Shown: one piece after another, positions 8,546-17,334 of the stretch
How positions within the stretch are numbered: the first letter of the stretch is position 1
How the letters are laid out: every line of letters begins with the position of its first letter
Assembly: GCA_947628505.1 (NCBI GenBank)
Contig: CANRAD010000001.1
Location: 1-64,000, forward strand
Origin: an uncultured Clostridia bacterium
GTDB lineage: Bacteria; Bacillota; Clostridia; Christensenellales; Borkfalkiaceae
Length of the DNA: 64,000 bases
Direction of reading: 5' to 3'
Notes under the pieces: generated by a model
The model's input: only the letters and a program-made list of their open reading frames with translations
The model's database searches: none
What the model was told of the DNA's origin: nothing
Program-made: the position numbers and the translations under genes

Positions 8546-8617
8546 CGGTAACGGCGATTTCCTTGCGGAATCTGGGCTAATGCTCTTTGTAGTGTTTGGC
8601 ACCCGTTACTTTTTTTT
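8546..8617 (+). ncRNA. Candidate structured leader or small RNA upstream of tgt
   Basis: A closing stem GTAACGG (8548-8554) with CCGTTAC (8603-8609) is followed by eight T residues. It encloses a hairpin at 8556-8572 (six pairs with one bulged T, loop TTGC) and a second arm GCTAA/TTGGC (8576-8580 with 8596-8600). The result is a compact three-way junction that ends as an intrinsic terminator, starting at the predicted start site of a strong promoter. It could be an independent RNA of about 70 nt or an attenuating leader for the queuosine gene tgt. I do not recognise it as preQ1-I, T-box, SRP RNA or 6S RNA. Confidence 0.55.
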
Positions 8618-8682
8618 GTTCTTTTGCTCTATGTACTTTTGTTGGGTAGTTTCGCCGTAGTATAAGCGACGTTAAAACATAA

Positions 8683-9810
<1,128 letters not shown>

Positions 9811-9862
9811 AATGAATAAAAACCGCAAATTTGACATAAAGATTTCAATATATTAAAATCGC

Positions 9863-9891
9863 TTGCCAAAGCGATAAAAAAAGGTTATAGT
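9863..9891 (+). promoter_or_regulatory. yajC promoter
   Basis: TTGCCA (9863-9868), a 17-bp spacer and TATAGT (9886-9891) lie 29 bp before the yajC start codon, and GGAGG follows at a normal position. Confidence 0.8.
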
Positions 9892-9920
9892 ATTATTTGA
9901 AAATATCGGAGGTTTAATAT

Positions 9921-10316
9921 ATGTTATTAGCTACTTTGCCGGAATGGGTTCCCTGGGTTGTTATAGGAGCTTTGATTTTGCTCCTCATCGTGTGGATGTT
10001 TTTCACCAGCAAAAAACGCAAAAAACAGGAGCAGGACGCTCAGGATCTTATCAATGCGGTAAAGCCGGGCAATAAGGTTAAAACTATCGGCGGCGTATGC
10101 GGCATCGTTGTGGAAGTCGATAACGAAGAAAATACTTTCGTTCTCGAAACGGGTACGGAGCAATCCGGCAAAAGTTATATCAAATTCGACAGACAAGCTA
10201 TATATCAAACCGACGCGGTAGTCGAGAAGCCCGTCAGCGGAAAAGATAAAGAGAAGCCGTTCGAAGGAACGGAAGAAAAGTCGGACGAAGAGCAAACCGC
10301 AGACGACGAAAACTGA
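9921..10316 (+). CDS. yajC: Preprotein translocase accessory subunit YajC
   Basis: This 131-residue protein has one N-terminal transmembrane helix (about 10-29), a basic KKRKKQEQ stretch and the family core VKPGNKVKTIGGVCGIVVEV. It associates with SecDF-YidC at the Sec translocon. The C terminus is a highly acidic tail (EGTEEKSDEEQTADDEN), longer than the conserved domain. It lies upstream of secD and secF, separated by the SCIFF genes, which is a common Clostridia arrangement. Confidence 0.93.
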   Translation: MLLATLPEWVPWVVIGALILLLIVWMFFTSKKRKKQEQDAQDLINAVKPGNKVKTIGGVCGIVVEVDNEENTFVLETGTEQSGKSYIKFDRQAIYQTDAVVEKPVSGKDKEKPFEGTEEKSDEEQTADDEN

Positions 10317-10335
10317 GAAAACAAATAATAATTTT

Positions 10336-10369
10336 ATAAACCTTCGCATAGATTAAAGCGGAGGTTTAT
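10336..10369 (+). promoter_or_regulatory. Hairpin hiding the ribosome binding site of the next gene
   Basis: ATAAACCTTCGC (10336-10347) pairs with GCGGAGGTTTAT (10358-10369): 12 pairs including one G-U, with a 10-nt loop. The GCGGAGG ribosome binding site of the gene at 10372 lies entirely in the right arm. No T tract follows, so occlusion of translation is more likely than termination. Confidence 0.6.
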
Positions 10370-10371
10370 TT

Positions 10372-10740
10372 ATGCGTACACATATCTTGCAGATAGCAAA
10401 AGCGGCGTTTATAGCGGTTTGCGTTTCGCTTGTATTCGTGCTTGTATTTACGGTGATAATCGAGCTTTTCAATCTTCCGATGGAAGTAGTCAAGCCGGTG
10501 AATCAGGCTTTCAAAATCATATCGATTTTTGTCGGCGGACTGATTTTTATCCGCGGAGAGAAGGGGTTGATAAAAGGCGCAATATACGGAGTTGCGGCGG
10601 TTATTCTCACGTTTTTGCTTTTTGGAATTATCTCGTCAACGCTTTCCGCCGATTGGAAATTTCTTGTAGAAATACTTCTTGGCGCGGTTGCCGGAGCGAT
10701 TTCCGGCATAATAGGCGTCAACCTTAAAAGAAACGTTTAA
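10372..10740 (+). CDS. TIGR04086 family membrane protein
   Basis: This 122-residue protein is almost entirely membrane-embedded, with four predicted helices (about 8-31, 44-60, 64-88 and 97-117). Size, topology and position between yajC and scfA match the TIGR04086 family of Clostridia, whose function is unknown. The conserved linkage to SCIFF genes makes an ancillary role in that system conceivable, but nothing in the sequence shows it. Confidence 0.75.
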   Translation: MRTHILQIAKAAFIAVCVSLVFVLVFTVIIELFNLPMEVVKPVNQAFKIISIFVGGLIFIRGEKGLIKGAIYGVAAVILTFLLFGIISSTLSADWKFLVEILLGAVAGAISGIIGVNLKRNV

Positions 10741-10746
10741 AATCGC

Positions 10747-10775
10747 TTGATTTTTTGTTTTCGTTATTTTATAAT
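10747..10775 (+). promoter_or_regulatory. scfA promoter
   Basis: TTGATT (10747-10752), a 17-bp spacer and TATAAT (10770-10775) sit 37 bp before the scfA start codon. Confidence 0.78.
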
Positions 10776-10812
10776 AATGTTATAAACAATCAATACTCCA
10801 AGGAGATTTATT

Positions 10813-10968
10813 ATGATAAAGACGGTGGCGAAACCCATTGAAAGGAAAATAACGGGTTGCGGCGAATGCAGAAGCACATGTCAGTCGGCTTGCAAAACGA
10901 GTTGCACGGTCGGCAACCAAAGTTGCGAAAGAATAACAAGAGAACAGAACCCTGAAAAAGTTAAGTAA
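10813..10968 (+). CDS. scfA: SCIFF ribosomally made peptide precursor ScfA
   Basis: This 51-residue ORF starts at ATG 10813 behind AGGAGA. It contains exactly six cysteines within a short stretch (C16, C19, C23, C27, C31, C38), the defining feature of SCIFF (six cysteines in forty-five residues) peptides. The next gene is the radical SAM SPASM enzyme ScfB, which in studied members makes a Cys-Thr thioether bond in this precursor. Candidate acceptor Thr residues lie between the cysteines (ACKTSCTVG). The final role of the peptide is unknown in the family. A hairpin terminator follows immediately. Confidence 0.95.
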   Translation: MIKTVAKPIERKITGCGECRSTCQSACKTSCTVGNQSCERITREQNPEKVK

Positions 10969-10981
10969 TAAAGGATTTTTA

Positions 10982-11017
10982 AAGGAGCAGAAAATTCTCT
11001 GCTCCTTAAATTATTTT
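10982..11017 (+). terminator. Hairpin terminator/attenuator between scfA and scfB
   Basis: AAGGAGCAGA (10982-10991) pairs perfectly with TCTGCTCCTT (10998-11007) over a 6-nt loop, followed by AAATTATTTTT. It would allow much more scfA than scfB mRNA, fitting a peptide substrate and its enzyme. Confidence 0.82.
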
Positions 11018-11018
11018 T

Positions 11019-12347
11019 ATGGTACACGCGTTTTCATGTCTCGGCAAAAATTACATATACGATTCCGGCAGCGGCAGTCTGCATGAGTGCGACGAAGAAC
11101 TCAAAGACTACGTCGCGGCGCAATACGAGGGAGTCGGCGATAAGTCTCGCTTTTCGGAAGAGCGCATTTCCGAAATGGAAGAGGAATTATCCGTCCTTCG
11201 GTGTCAGGGGCTGTTTCTTGCGGAAGAAGTAAAAACTTATCCCTTGAAATCGAACGAAATAAAGGCGCTGTGTCTGCATATATGCCACGATTGCAATCTG
11301 AGATGCAGATATTGCTTTGCCGACGAAGGCGCTTATCATTCGGAACGCGAGTTCATGAGTGAAAAAACGGCCGAAAAGGCCATAGATTTTCTCATTGCGA
11401 ACAGCGGCAAAAGGAAAGTCCTCGAAGTCGATTTTTTCGGTGGCGAACCTCTCATGTGCTTGCCGACAATCAAAAAAGTTGTCGCTTACGCCAGACAAAA
11501 AGGCGCGGATGCAGGCAAAAAATTTCTGTTTACCACAACCACCAACGCGCTTCTTCTCGACGACGATGCGATAGATTTCTTCAATCGTGAAATGGAGAAC
11601 GTCGTTTTGAGCGTAGACGGCAGAAAGGAAGTGCACGACGCCATAAGAAAAACCGTGAACGGCAAAGGCAGTTTCGACCTTATAATCGATAAAATAAAGA
11701 AATTCGTAAGGTTGCGCGGGGAGAAGTCGTACTATGTTCGCGGCACGTTTACCGCAAAAAATCTCGATTTTTCCAAAGACGTTATTTTTCTTGCGGATAA
11801 CGGTTTCGACAGTATTTCGATGGAGCCCGTGGTAACTGATATTCCCGATCTCAAAATAGGCGAAGAACATATTTCGGAGATATGCGGAGAATACGAGAAT
11901 CTGCTTTCGAAGTATATCGAAAAGTACGATAATGGAGAGGGCTTCAATTTTTTTCATTTCAATGTCGACCTCGAAGGCGGCGTTTGTCTCAGCAAAAAGG
12001 TTTCGGCTTGCGGAGCCGGGAACGAGTATTTTTCCGTCGTTCCGAACGGGGATATATATCCTTGCCATCAGTTTGCGGGAGACAAGAATTTTCTGATGGG
12101 CAACGTGTACGAAGGGAAACTTGACGCGTCGATACGCGAAAAATTCGCTTCGTCGTGTCTCTTTACTCGCGAAAAGTGCGGCGATTGTTTCGCCAAGTTC
12201 ATATGCAGCGGCGGATGCGCGGCGAACAATTATCATTTCGAGGGCGATATCAACAAACCCTACGAAATAACGTGCGCGATGATGAAAAAGCGCATAGAGT
12301 GCGGAATGTATGCGCTCGCGCATAAAAAAGAGAGAAAAAACGTCTGA
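11019..12347 (+). CDS. scfB: SCIFF radical SAM maturase ScfB (SPASM domain)
   Basis: This 442-residue enzyme forms thioether crosslinks in the ScfA peptide. The N-terminal ~85 residues form a peptide-recognition-like region. The radical SAM cluster motif CxxxCxxC is C92, C96 and C99, within HDCNLRCRYCF. The C-terminal SPASM region has many cysteines (SACGAG, YPCHQF, CGDCFAKFICSGGCAAN) for two auxiliary clusters. The start ATG 11019 is supported by the family-like N terminus (MVHAFSCLGKNYIYD), yet no ribosome binding site precedes it: the only AAGGAG is in the terminator hairpin about 30 bp upstream. Confidence 0.94.
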   Translation: MVHAFSCLGKNYIYDSGSGSLHECDEELKDYVAAQYEGVGDKSRFSEERISEMEEELSVLRCQGLFLAEEVKTYPLKSNEIKALCLHICHDCNLRCRYCFADEGAYHSEREFMSEKTAEKAIDFLIANSGKRKVLEVDFFGGEPLMCLPTIKKVVAYARQKGADAGKKFLFTTTTNALLLDDDAIDFFNREMENVVLSVDGRKEVHDAIRKTVNGKGSFDLIIDKIKKFVRLRGEKSYYVRGTFTAKNLDFSKDVIFLADNGFDSISMEPVVTDIPDLKIGEEHISEICGEYENLLSKYIEKYDNGEGFNFFHFNVDLEGGVCLSKKVSACGAGNEYFSVVPNGDIYPCHQFAGDKNFLMGNVYEGKLDASIREKFASSCLFTREKCGDCFAKFICSGGCAANNYHFEGDINKPYEITCAMMKKRIECGMYALAHKKERKNV

Positions 12348-12394
12348 ATTAAATCTTTTCTGCGTTTAAAATAGATATAATTAACGATAAATAA

Positions 12395-12423
12395 TTGACG
12401 GCTTTGTTTTTTTTATATATAAT
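12395..12423 (+). promoter_or_regulatory. secDF promoter
   Basis: TTGACG (12395-12400), a 17-bp spacer and TATAAT (12418-12423) precede secD by about 50 bp. Confidence 0.85.
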
Positions 12424-12474
12424 AAAATAGTTAAGTCAATATAAGCATTTGCAATTCAATGAAGGAGTAAATTG

Positions 12475-13986
12475 ATGGGCAAAATAAAATCGGCGATAAT
12501 AACGGCTTTACTTGTGGCCGCAATATTGGTTTTAGCGCTGTTTGCCACAATTTCAATACCGGAACTTCCCGGCAGTAACGGCGTGGTTCGCTATAATTCA
12601 TTTATTTCCGGCGGTATTCACCTCGGAAGCGACTTTACCGGCGAGGCTTACGCCATGCTTTATCCGGAAGGAGTTATTACTTCCGCGGATTATTATCTCG
12701 TAGTGAACGACGACGAGGCCGAGAACAAGCAGGAATATATCGATAAATATACTTCCCGCGGCGGCTATTTTGTGGACAACGAGAAGCTGGAAGACGAAAA
12801 AGCGTTTAAAGAGAGTATTTTAAAGGACGCGGAAATAATTTCGGACAGGCTTTCGCAAAAGGGCTATTCGAGCTATTCGGTTACGGTAGTAGACGGATAT
12901 GCCATCAAAATGAGCGTGCCCACAAACTTTACTTATGCGGCGTATAAATCGTACGATAACGTAAAAAGAAGCGAAGAGTTGACAAAGATAAGCACTACCA
13001 TGACGGTAGTTAAACTCTCCGGCAAACTCGGTTTGAGAGACGGCGCGGATTTTAAAACTTCGAAATCGCTCGTATCGATTAACGACGATTTCGGAAGCTT
13101 TTTCAAGGGCGCGAGCATGGGCGGCGTGGCCGGCACGTATTTCTTCAATATCGACCTTACCGACGAGGGATACGAGAGTCTCAACGAAATTCTTCTTTCT
13201 CAGGATTCCGGTAACGCTTATATCTATATAGGCGAAACCAGCCTTTCAAGCGCCATCAATTTCCCCACGCTTTCGCTCGGATCGCCTCTCAGCGGAAAAA
13301 TTCTTCAATATTCTTCAAGCGAAAACTTTGCGCAGGACGCCTCGATAATATTCAGCTCTGTGATAGCGGGGAACGTGCTTACCAATAAATACAATAACGA
13401 CGACGTAAACACCACCACGCAGATAGTAACCGTAAATTCCGTATTCGGCGATATGGCGGCGGTTTATCTTGCGGTTGCGGTATTGCTGGTTATCGTTGCG
13501 GCTATAGTTTGTTCCGTAATAAAATACAAACTTCTCGGGCTCGTGAACGCGCTCATGATTTTGATATATGCGCTGTCGCTCATAACGTCCATTATGCTGT
13601 TGAATATTCAGCTTACGATAGCGGGAGCGTTTACGGCCATATTGGGACTTGCGCTTCTGTGTTTCACGAACTTCTATGTGTTCGAGACCGTAAGGAGAGA
13701 AACGCAGGCCGGACGAACCGTTCAGGCTTCTGTCAAGCTCGGTTATAAAAAGACGCTTGCCGGCGTGCTCGATTTGCATATACTGCTCGTGTTGGCGTCT
13801 CTCATACTTTCGCTTGTCGGCGTAGGCGAACTTGCCGCATGCGGCTTGATATTCTTTATCGGTTCTCTTGCTTCGTATATACTCTATTGGTTTACGAGAT
13901 TTATGTGGTATGTAATTTCTTCGCCCGTAAAGGATAAATTCAAATTCGGCGGTTTCGCCAGGGAGGAAGACGACGATGAAGACTGA
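12475..13986 (+). CDS. secD: Protein translocase subunit SecD (divergent)
   Basis: This 503-residue membrane protein has an N-terminal helix (about 8-27), a large external region (about 35-320) and five clustered C-terminal helices. Paired with SecF it would use proton motive force to pull exported proteins outward. The usual GLDLxGG motif after helix 1 is replaced by GIHLGSDFTGEA, and the helix 4 signature with DANVLIFERI is reduced to CFTNFYVFETVRRE, so the protein is a diverged member. The start ATG 12475 follows GAAGGAG. It overlaps secF by 11 bp. Confidence 0.87.
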   Translation: MGKIKSAIITALLVAAILVLALFATISIPELPGSNGVVRYNSFISGGIHLGSDFTGEAYAMLYPEGVITSADYYLVVNDDEAENKQEYIDKYTSRGGYFVDNEKLEDEKAFKESILKDAEIISDRLSQKGYSSYSVTVVDGYAIKMSVPTNFTYAAYKSYDNVKRSEELTKISTTMTVVKLSGKLGLRDGADFKTSKSLVSINDDFGSFFKGASMGGVAGTYFFNIDLTDEGYESLNEILLSQDSGNAYIYIGETSLSSAINFPTLSLGSPLSGKILQYSSSENFAQDASIIFSSVIAGNVLTNKYNNDDVNTTTQIVTVNSVFGDMAAVYLAVAVLLVIVAAIVCSVIKYKLLGLVNALMILIYALSLITSIMLLNIQLTIAGAFTAILGLALLCFTNFYVFETVRRETQAGRTVQASVKLGYKKTLAGVLDLHILLVLASLILSLVGVGELAACGLIFFIGSLASYILYWFTRFMWYVISSPVKDKFKFGGFAREEDDDED

Positions 13987-14977
13987 GTTTCGTTTTTCCG
14001 AAAAAATGCGGATATTCGCGATAGTTTCCGCATGCCTTATATTTATCGGCCTTATTCTCGGAACGGTTTTCCATTTTACTATCGGCGGATTCTTTAATTA
14101 CGGTGGCGAGTATTCGAGTTATAACACAATAACCGTTTCTTATAAATACGTCGAATTCGGAAGCGAAGAAGAAGTGGATAAACTCTGCAAAGACGTGTTT
14201 GCGGAAAACGGAGTTTCAAGTTATGCCTATACTTCCGGTACCACAAACGTCGGAGGCGAAATAGAATACAGATTTACTTGCGATACGGCGTTTTCTAAAC
14301 TTAACGGCGTCGTGGACGGCATTAACACAAAAATCGCCACCGTCGCGGCGGAGACGAGTTCCGTAAATCAATCGTATGCGGCCGCGCACGAACACAAAGC
14401 CTTGCTTGGCGGCGAAAGAGTTCTCATGATGGGCTCGATTGCGTTGGCGACGGTGGTTGCGCTTCAACTTATATACTGTGCCATAAGATTCAAGTTGTCG
14501 GGTTTGATGATTGCGCTTCTCGCCGATGCCCATAATATAGGAATAATTGTCGCATTGCTTGCGATAACGCGCGTTCCCGTAACTTCTTCGCTTTTGGTGT
14601 TCGGAGTTATAGCCGTAATAGCCACGGCGATAGGTACGACGCTCATGCTCGACAGAATACGCAGAAACGCAAAGGATAACAGCGAGAAGAAACTCTCTCC
14701 GAGCGAAATTTCCGATATGAGCGCGCGTCAGAATTTCAAGTCGAATATCTGCTTCAACGCGTTTCTTGCGATTATCGCAGCCTTGCTGTTTGCGCTTATG
14801 TCGATAAGTTCGCTTTCGCCGATAGCCATAATTTCGCCGGTATTGACGGCGCTTGTAGTGTTTATCGCTTGCGGATACGGCTCAACGTTTTTTGTTCCGG
14901 CTGTATATCCGTATCTTACCCAAGCGGACGGCAAGATAATAAAATTAATAAAGCCCTCGCAAAAGAAGGCAAAATGA
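13976..14977 (+). CDS. secF: Protein translocase subunit SecF (divergent)
   Basis: This 333-residue protein has the SecF plan: one N-terminal helix (about 11-34), a short external domain and five further helices. The canonical GIDFxGG after the first helix appears only as FFNYGGEYSS. The helix carrying the usual (V/I)FDRIRE motif reads GTTLMLDRIRRNA. It overlaps secD and ends in a strong terminator. The position after secD makes the assignment secure despite low conservation. Confidence 0.87.
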   Translation: MKTEFRFSEKMRIFAIVSACLIFIGLILGTVFHFTIGGFFNYGGEYSSYNTITVSYKYVEFGSEEEVDKLCKDVFAENGVSSYAYTSGTTNVGGEIEYRFTCDTAFSKLNGVVDGINTKIATVAAETSSVNQSYAAAHEHKALLGGERVLMMGSIALATVVALQLIYCAIRFKLSGLMIALLADAHNIGIIVALLAITRVPVTSSLLVFGVIAVIATAIGTTLMLDRIRRNAKDNSEKKLSPSEISDMSARQNFKSNICFNAFLAIIAALLFALMSISSLSPIAIISPVLTALVVFIACGYGSTFFVPAVYPYLTQADGKIIKLIKPSQKKAK

Positions 14978-14989
14978 CCTTTAATTCAT

Positions 14990-15013
14990 AAGGCGGGGCA
15001 ACCCGCCTTTTTG
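14990..15013 (+). terminator. Rho-independent terminator after secF
   Basis: AGGCGGG (14991-14997) and CCCGCCT (15002-15008) form a 7-bp stem around a GCAA tetraloop, followed by TTTTG. It ends only about 10 bp before the recJ start codon. Confidence 0.9.
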
Positions 15014-15021
15014 TCTATCTT

Positions 15022-17334
15022 ATGAAAAGAATTTTACCGGAATTCGAATTTTCGACGGAACAACTCAATAACATACGCAATCTTGCCGCCGAATGCGGTT
15101 TGTGCGAAGATACGGTTAAAATTCTCTATGGCCGCGGGATTTGCACGGGCGGAGAGATAATGCGCTTTATCAATCCTTCGTTCAAGCATTTTATAGATCC
15201 GTTTAAAATGGGCGGTATGGATAAGGCCGCAGAGCTCATAAAACGCGCGCGTGACGAGGAGTGGTGCGTGCTTGTTTACGGAGATTACGACGCGGACGGC
15301 GTATGCGCGGCTACGATAATGGGCAACGCTTTAAGGGATTTCGGCATCGAGCCTATTCTCGCGATTCCCGAACGCGCAGACGGTTACGGACTTTCGATAC
15401 CGCTTCTCGACAATATTTTCGAGGAGTATTATCCACAACTCGTCATAACGGTCGACTGCGGGATTTCATGCGCGGAAGAGGTTGAATACATAAAGGAGTC
15501 GGGCGCGGAAATTATTGTAACCGATCATCATGAACTTCCGGAAAAAATACCCGATTGCATCTGTATAAATCCCAAATTTTCCGACGATTATCCTTATGAT
15601 AATCTCTGCGGGGCGGGCGTTGCGTTTAAAGTGGCGTGCGCATTGCTCGGCGAAAAAGCATATAAATATCTTGATTTTGCGGCAATAGCAACGGTGGCGG
15701 ACAGCGTTCCGCTTACGGGCGAGAACAGAGATATAGTATACGAGGGATTAAAACTTATAAATTCCAAACCCAAACTGTGCTATTCTCAGTTTTTCAAACA
15801 GGACGCTCAGATAAATTCACAGTCGCTTGCCTTTTCCGTTGCTCCGAAAATCAACGCGGCCGGCAGAATGGGGGACGCCAAGGCGGCGCTCGACCTTTTC
15901 AACGAGCAGGATGAGAATATTATTTTCGACCTTGCGGCAAAACTTACGGCTTATAATCTTGAAAGACAGAAGTATTGCGACGAGCTTTATGCCTCCGCAA
16001 AGAAAGCGATTGTCGATAAAGGAACGCTCGGCAAAATAATTCTGCTGTGCAACGAGGGTTGGAACGCCGGATTTGTGGGCATAGTCGCCGCAAGGCTTGC
16101 CGATGAATTTTGTCGTCCGGCAATTTTGTTCGTAAAACACGGCGATATGCTTCGCGGTTCAGCACGTTCGGTAGAGGGCGTGAATATCTACGAGGCTCTG
16201 AGGGCATGCTCCGACTATATAGAAGAATTCGGCGGCCACTCACAGGCGGCCGGGGTGAATATAACGGCGGATAATTTCGAGCCTCTGAGAGCCGCGCTCG
16301 AAAAATATATGGCGGAAACTTACAGCGAAGAAGATTTTATTCCTACGGTCTATATCAGCGGCCGTCTCAAAGGAGAATATTCCCAGCGTTTTGCCCGTGA
16401 ACTCGAAATGCTTGAACCGTTCGGCGTAGGCAACCGCCGCCCCGTTTTCCTTGTGGAAAGCGGCGCGTCAGACGTGCGCCCCGTCAAGCAGTCCACGCAT
16501 TTATCGATAAAGAGCAAGGGCATAGAGCTCATGTATTTCGGCGGCGGGAAATATCTGAAACTTATAGAAAGCGCCGCTCCCAAGAAATTCATATTCGAAT
16601 ACAATGTTTCCTCATACCGCGGCAAGGAATACGTAAAAGGGTTTGTGCGCGATATCCTGTATGAGAACAATGCGGGGGCGTTCGCATCCGAAGAGATAGC
16701 GATAAACGGCATTACTTCGTTATCTTTGCCGGAAGTAAAATGCGACATAAAAACCGTTTCGCAAGAGGATATATCCGCGTTAATCGAGAATTGCCCGTCT
16801 TTCGGCACACTGTTTATAGCGTACGATTATTCGACGATCGCAAAGTATCCGGAGTTGAATAAGATGGAAGTCGACCTTTTCGTCCCTTCCGCGAAAAATT
16901 TTGTTTCGTCCGTCTTGATTTCGCCGCAACCGGACTGTGATCTGAGCGGTTACAAAACAATTGTCATTCTTGAAAAGACCGAAGCCGTTCATATACGGTC
17001 GCTCGAAGGTAAAACCGTTTACGTGAGCGACAGCGGGAGTTTGAGTTTCGTAAAAAAACTTTCGGTAGTCCGCGAAGAGCTTCTTTTCACTTATTCGAAG
17101 TTGATATCGAACTGCAATTCGATTAAGGGCGCGGATGTGGCGGAGGCGGCAAAAAATAATTATTTCGGGTGCTCAACCGAACAAGCTGTTTTTGCGCTCA
17201 GCGTATTCCGACAGCTTTCTTTGATTTCTTTCGAGGGCGGTAAGTTTACTGTTTTCCGCGGCGTTAAAACGGATCTCAATGCGTCTTCCGTGTATACGAC
17301 CGTAAAACAACTTATTGCGGAGGCATGCAAATGA
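15022..17334 (+). CDS. recJ: Single-stranded-DNA-specific exonuclease RecJ
   Basis: This 770-residue DHH-family 5'-3' exonuclease acts in recombination and repair. Motif I DYDADG (88-93), motif III DHH (168-170) and the DHHA1 nucleic-acid region with GGHSQAAG (about 410-417) are present. The length exceeds the E. coli enzyme because of a C-terminal extension (about 560-770), common in Firmicutes. No ribosome binding site precedes ATG 15022, which follows a terminator hairpin. The stop overlaps the rel start as ATGA. Confidence 0.94.
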   Translation: MKRILPEFEFSTEQLNNIRNLAAECGLCEDTVKILYGRGICTGGEIMRFINPSFKHFIDPFKMGGMDKAAELIKRARDEEWCVLVYGDYDADGVCAATIMGNALRDFGIEPILAIPERADGYGLSIPLLDNIFEEYYPQLVITVDCGISCAEEVEYIKESGAEIIVTDHHELPEKIPDCICINPKFSDDYPYDNLCGAGVAFKVACALLGEKAYKYLDFAAIATVADSVPLTGENRDIVYEGLKLINSKPKLCYSQFFKQDAQINSQSLAFSVAPKINAAGRMGDAKAALDLFNEQDENIIFDLAAKLTAYNLERQKYCDELYASAKKAIVDKGTLGKIILLCNEGWNAGFVGIVAARLADEFCRPAILFVKHGDMLRGSARSVEGVNIYEALRACSDYIEEFGGHSQAAGVNITADNFEPLRAALEKYMAETYSEEDFIPTVYISGRLKGEYSQRFARELEMLEPFGVGNRRPVFLVESGASDVRPVKQSTHLSIKSKGIELMYFGGGKYLKLIESAAPKKFIFEYNVSSYRGKEYVKGFVRDILYENNAGAFASEEIAINGITSLSLPEVKCDIKTVSQEDISALIENCPSFGTLFIAYDYSTIAKYPELNKMEVDLFVPSAKNFVSSVLISPQPDCDLSGYKTIVILEKTEAVHIRSLEGKTVYVSDSGSLSFVKKLSVVREELLFTYSKLISNCNSIKGADVAEAAKNNYFGCSTEQAVFALSVFRQLSLISFEGGKFTVFRGVKTDLNASSVYTTVKQLIAEACK

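Noticed and set aside
11187-12323. 378-codon reverse-strand open frame
   Set aside because: Antisense to scfB, with no recognisable motifs and no ribosome binding site.
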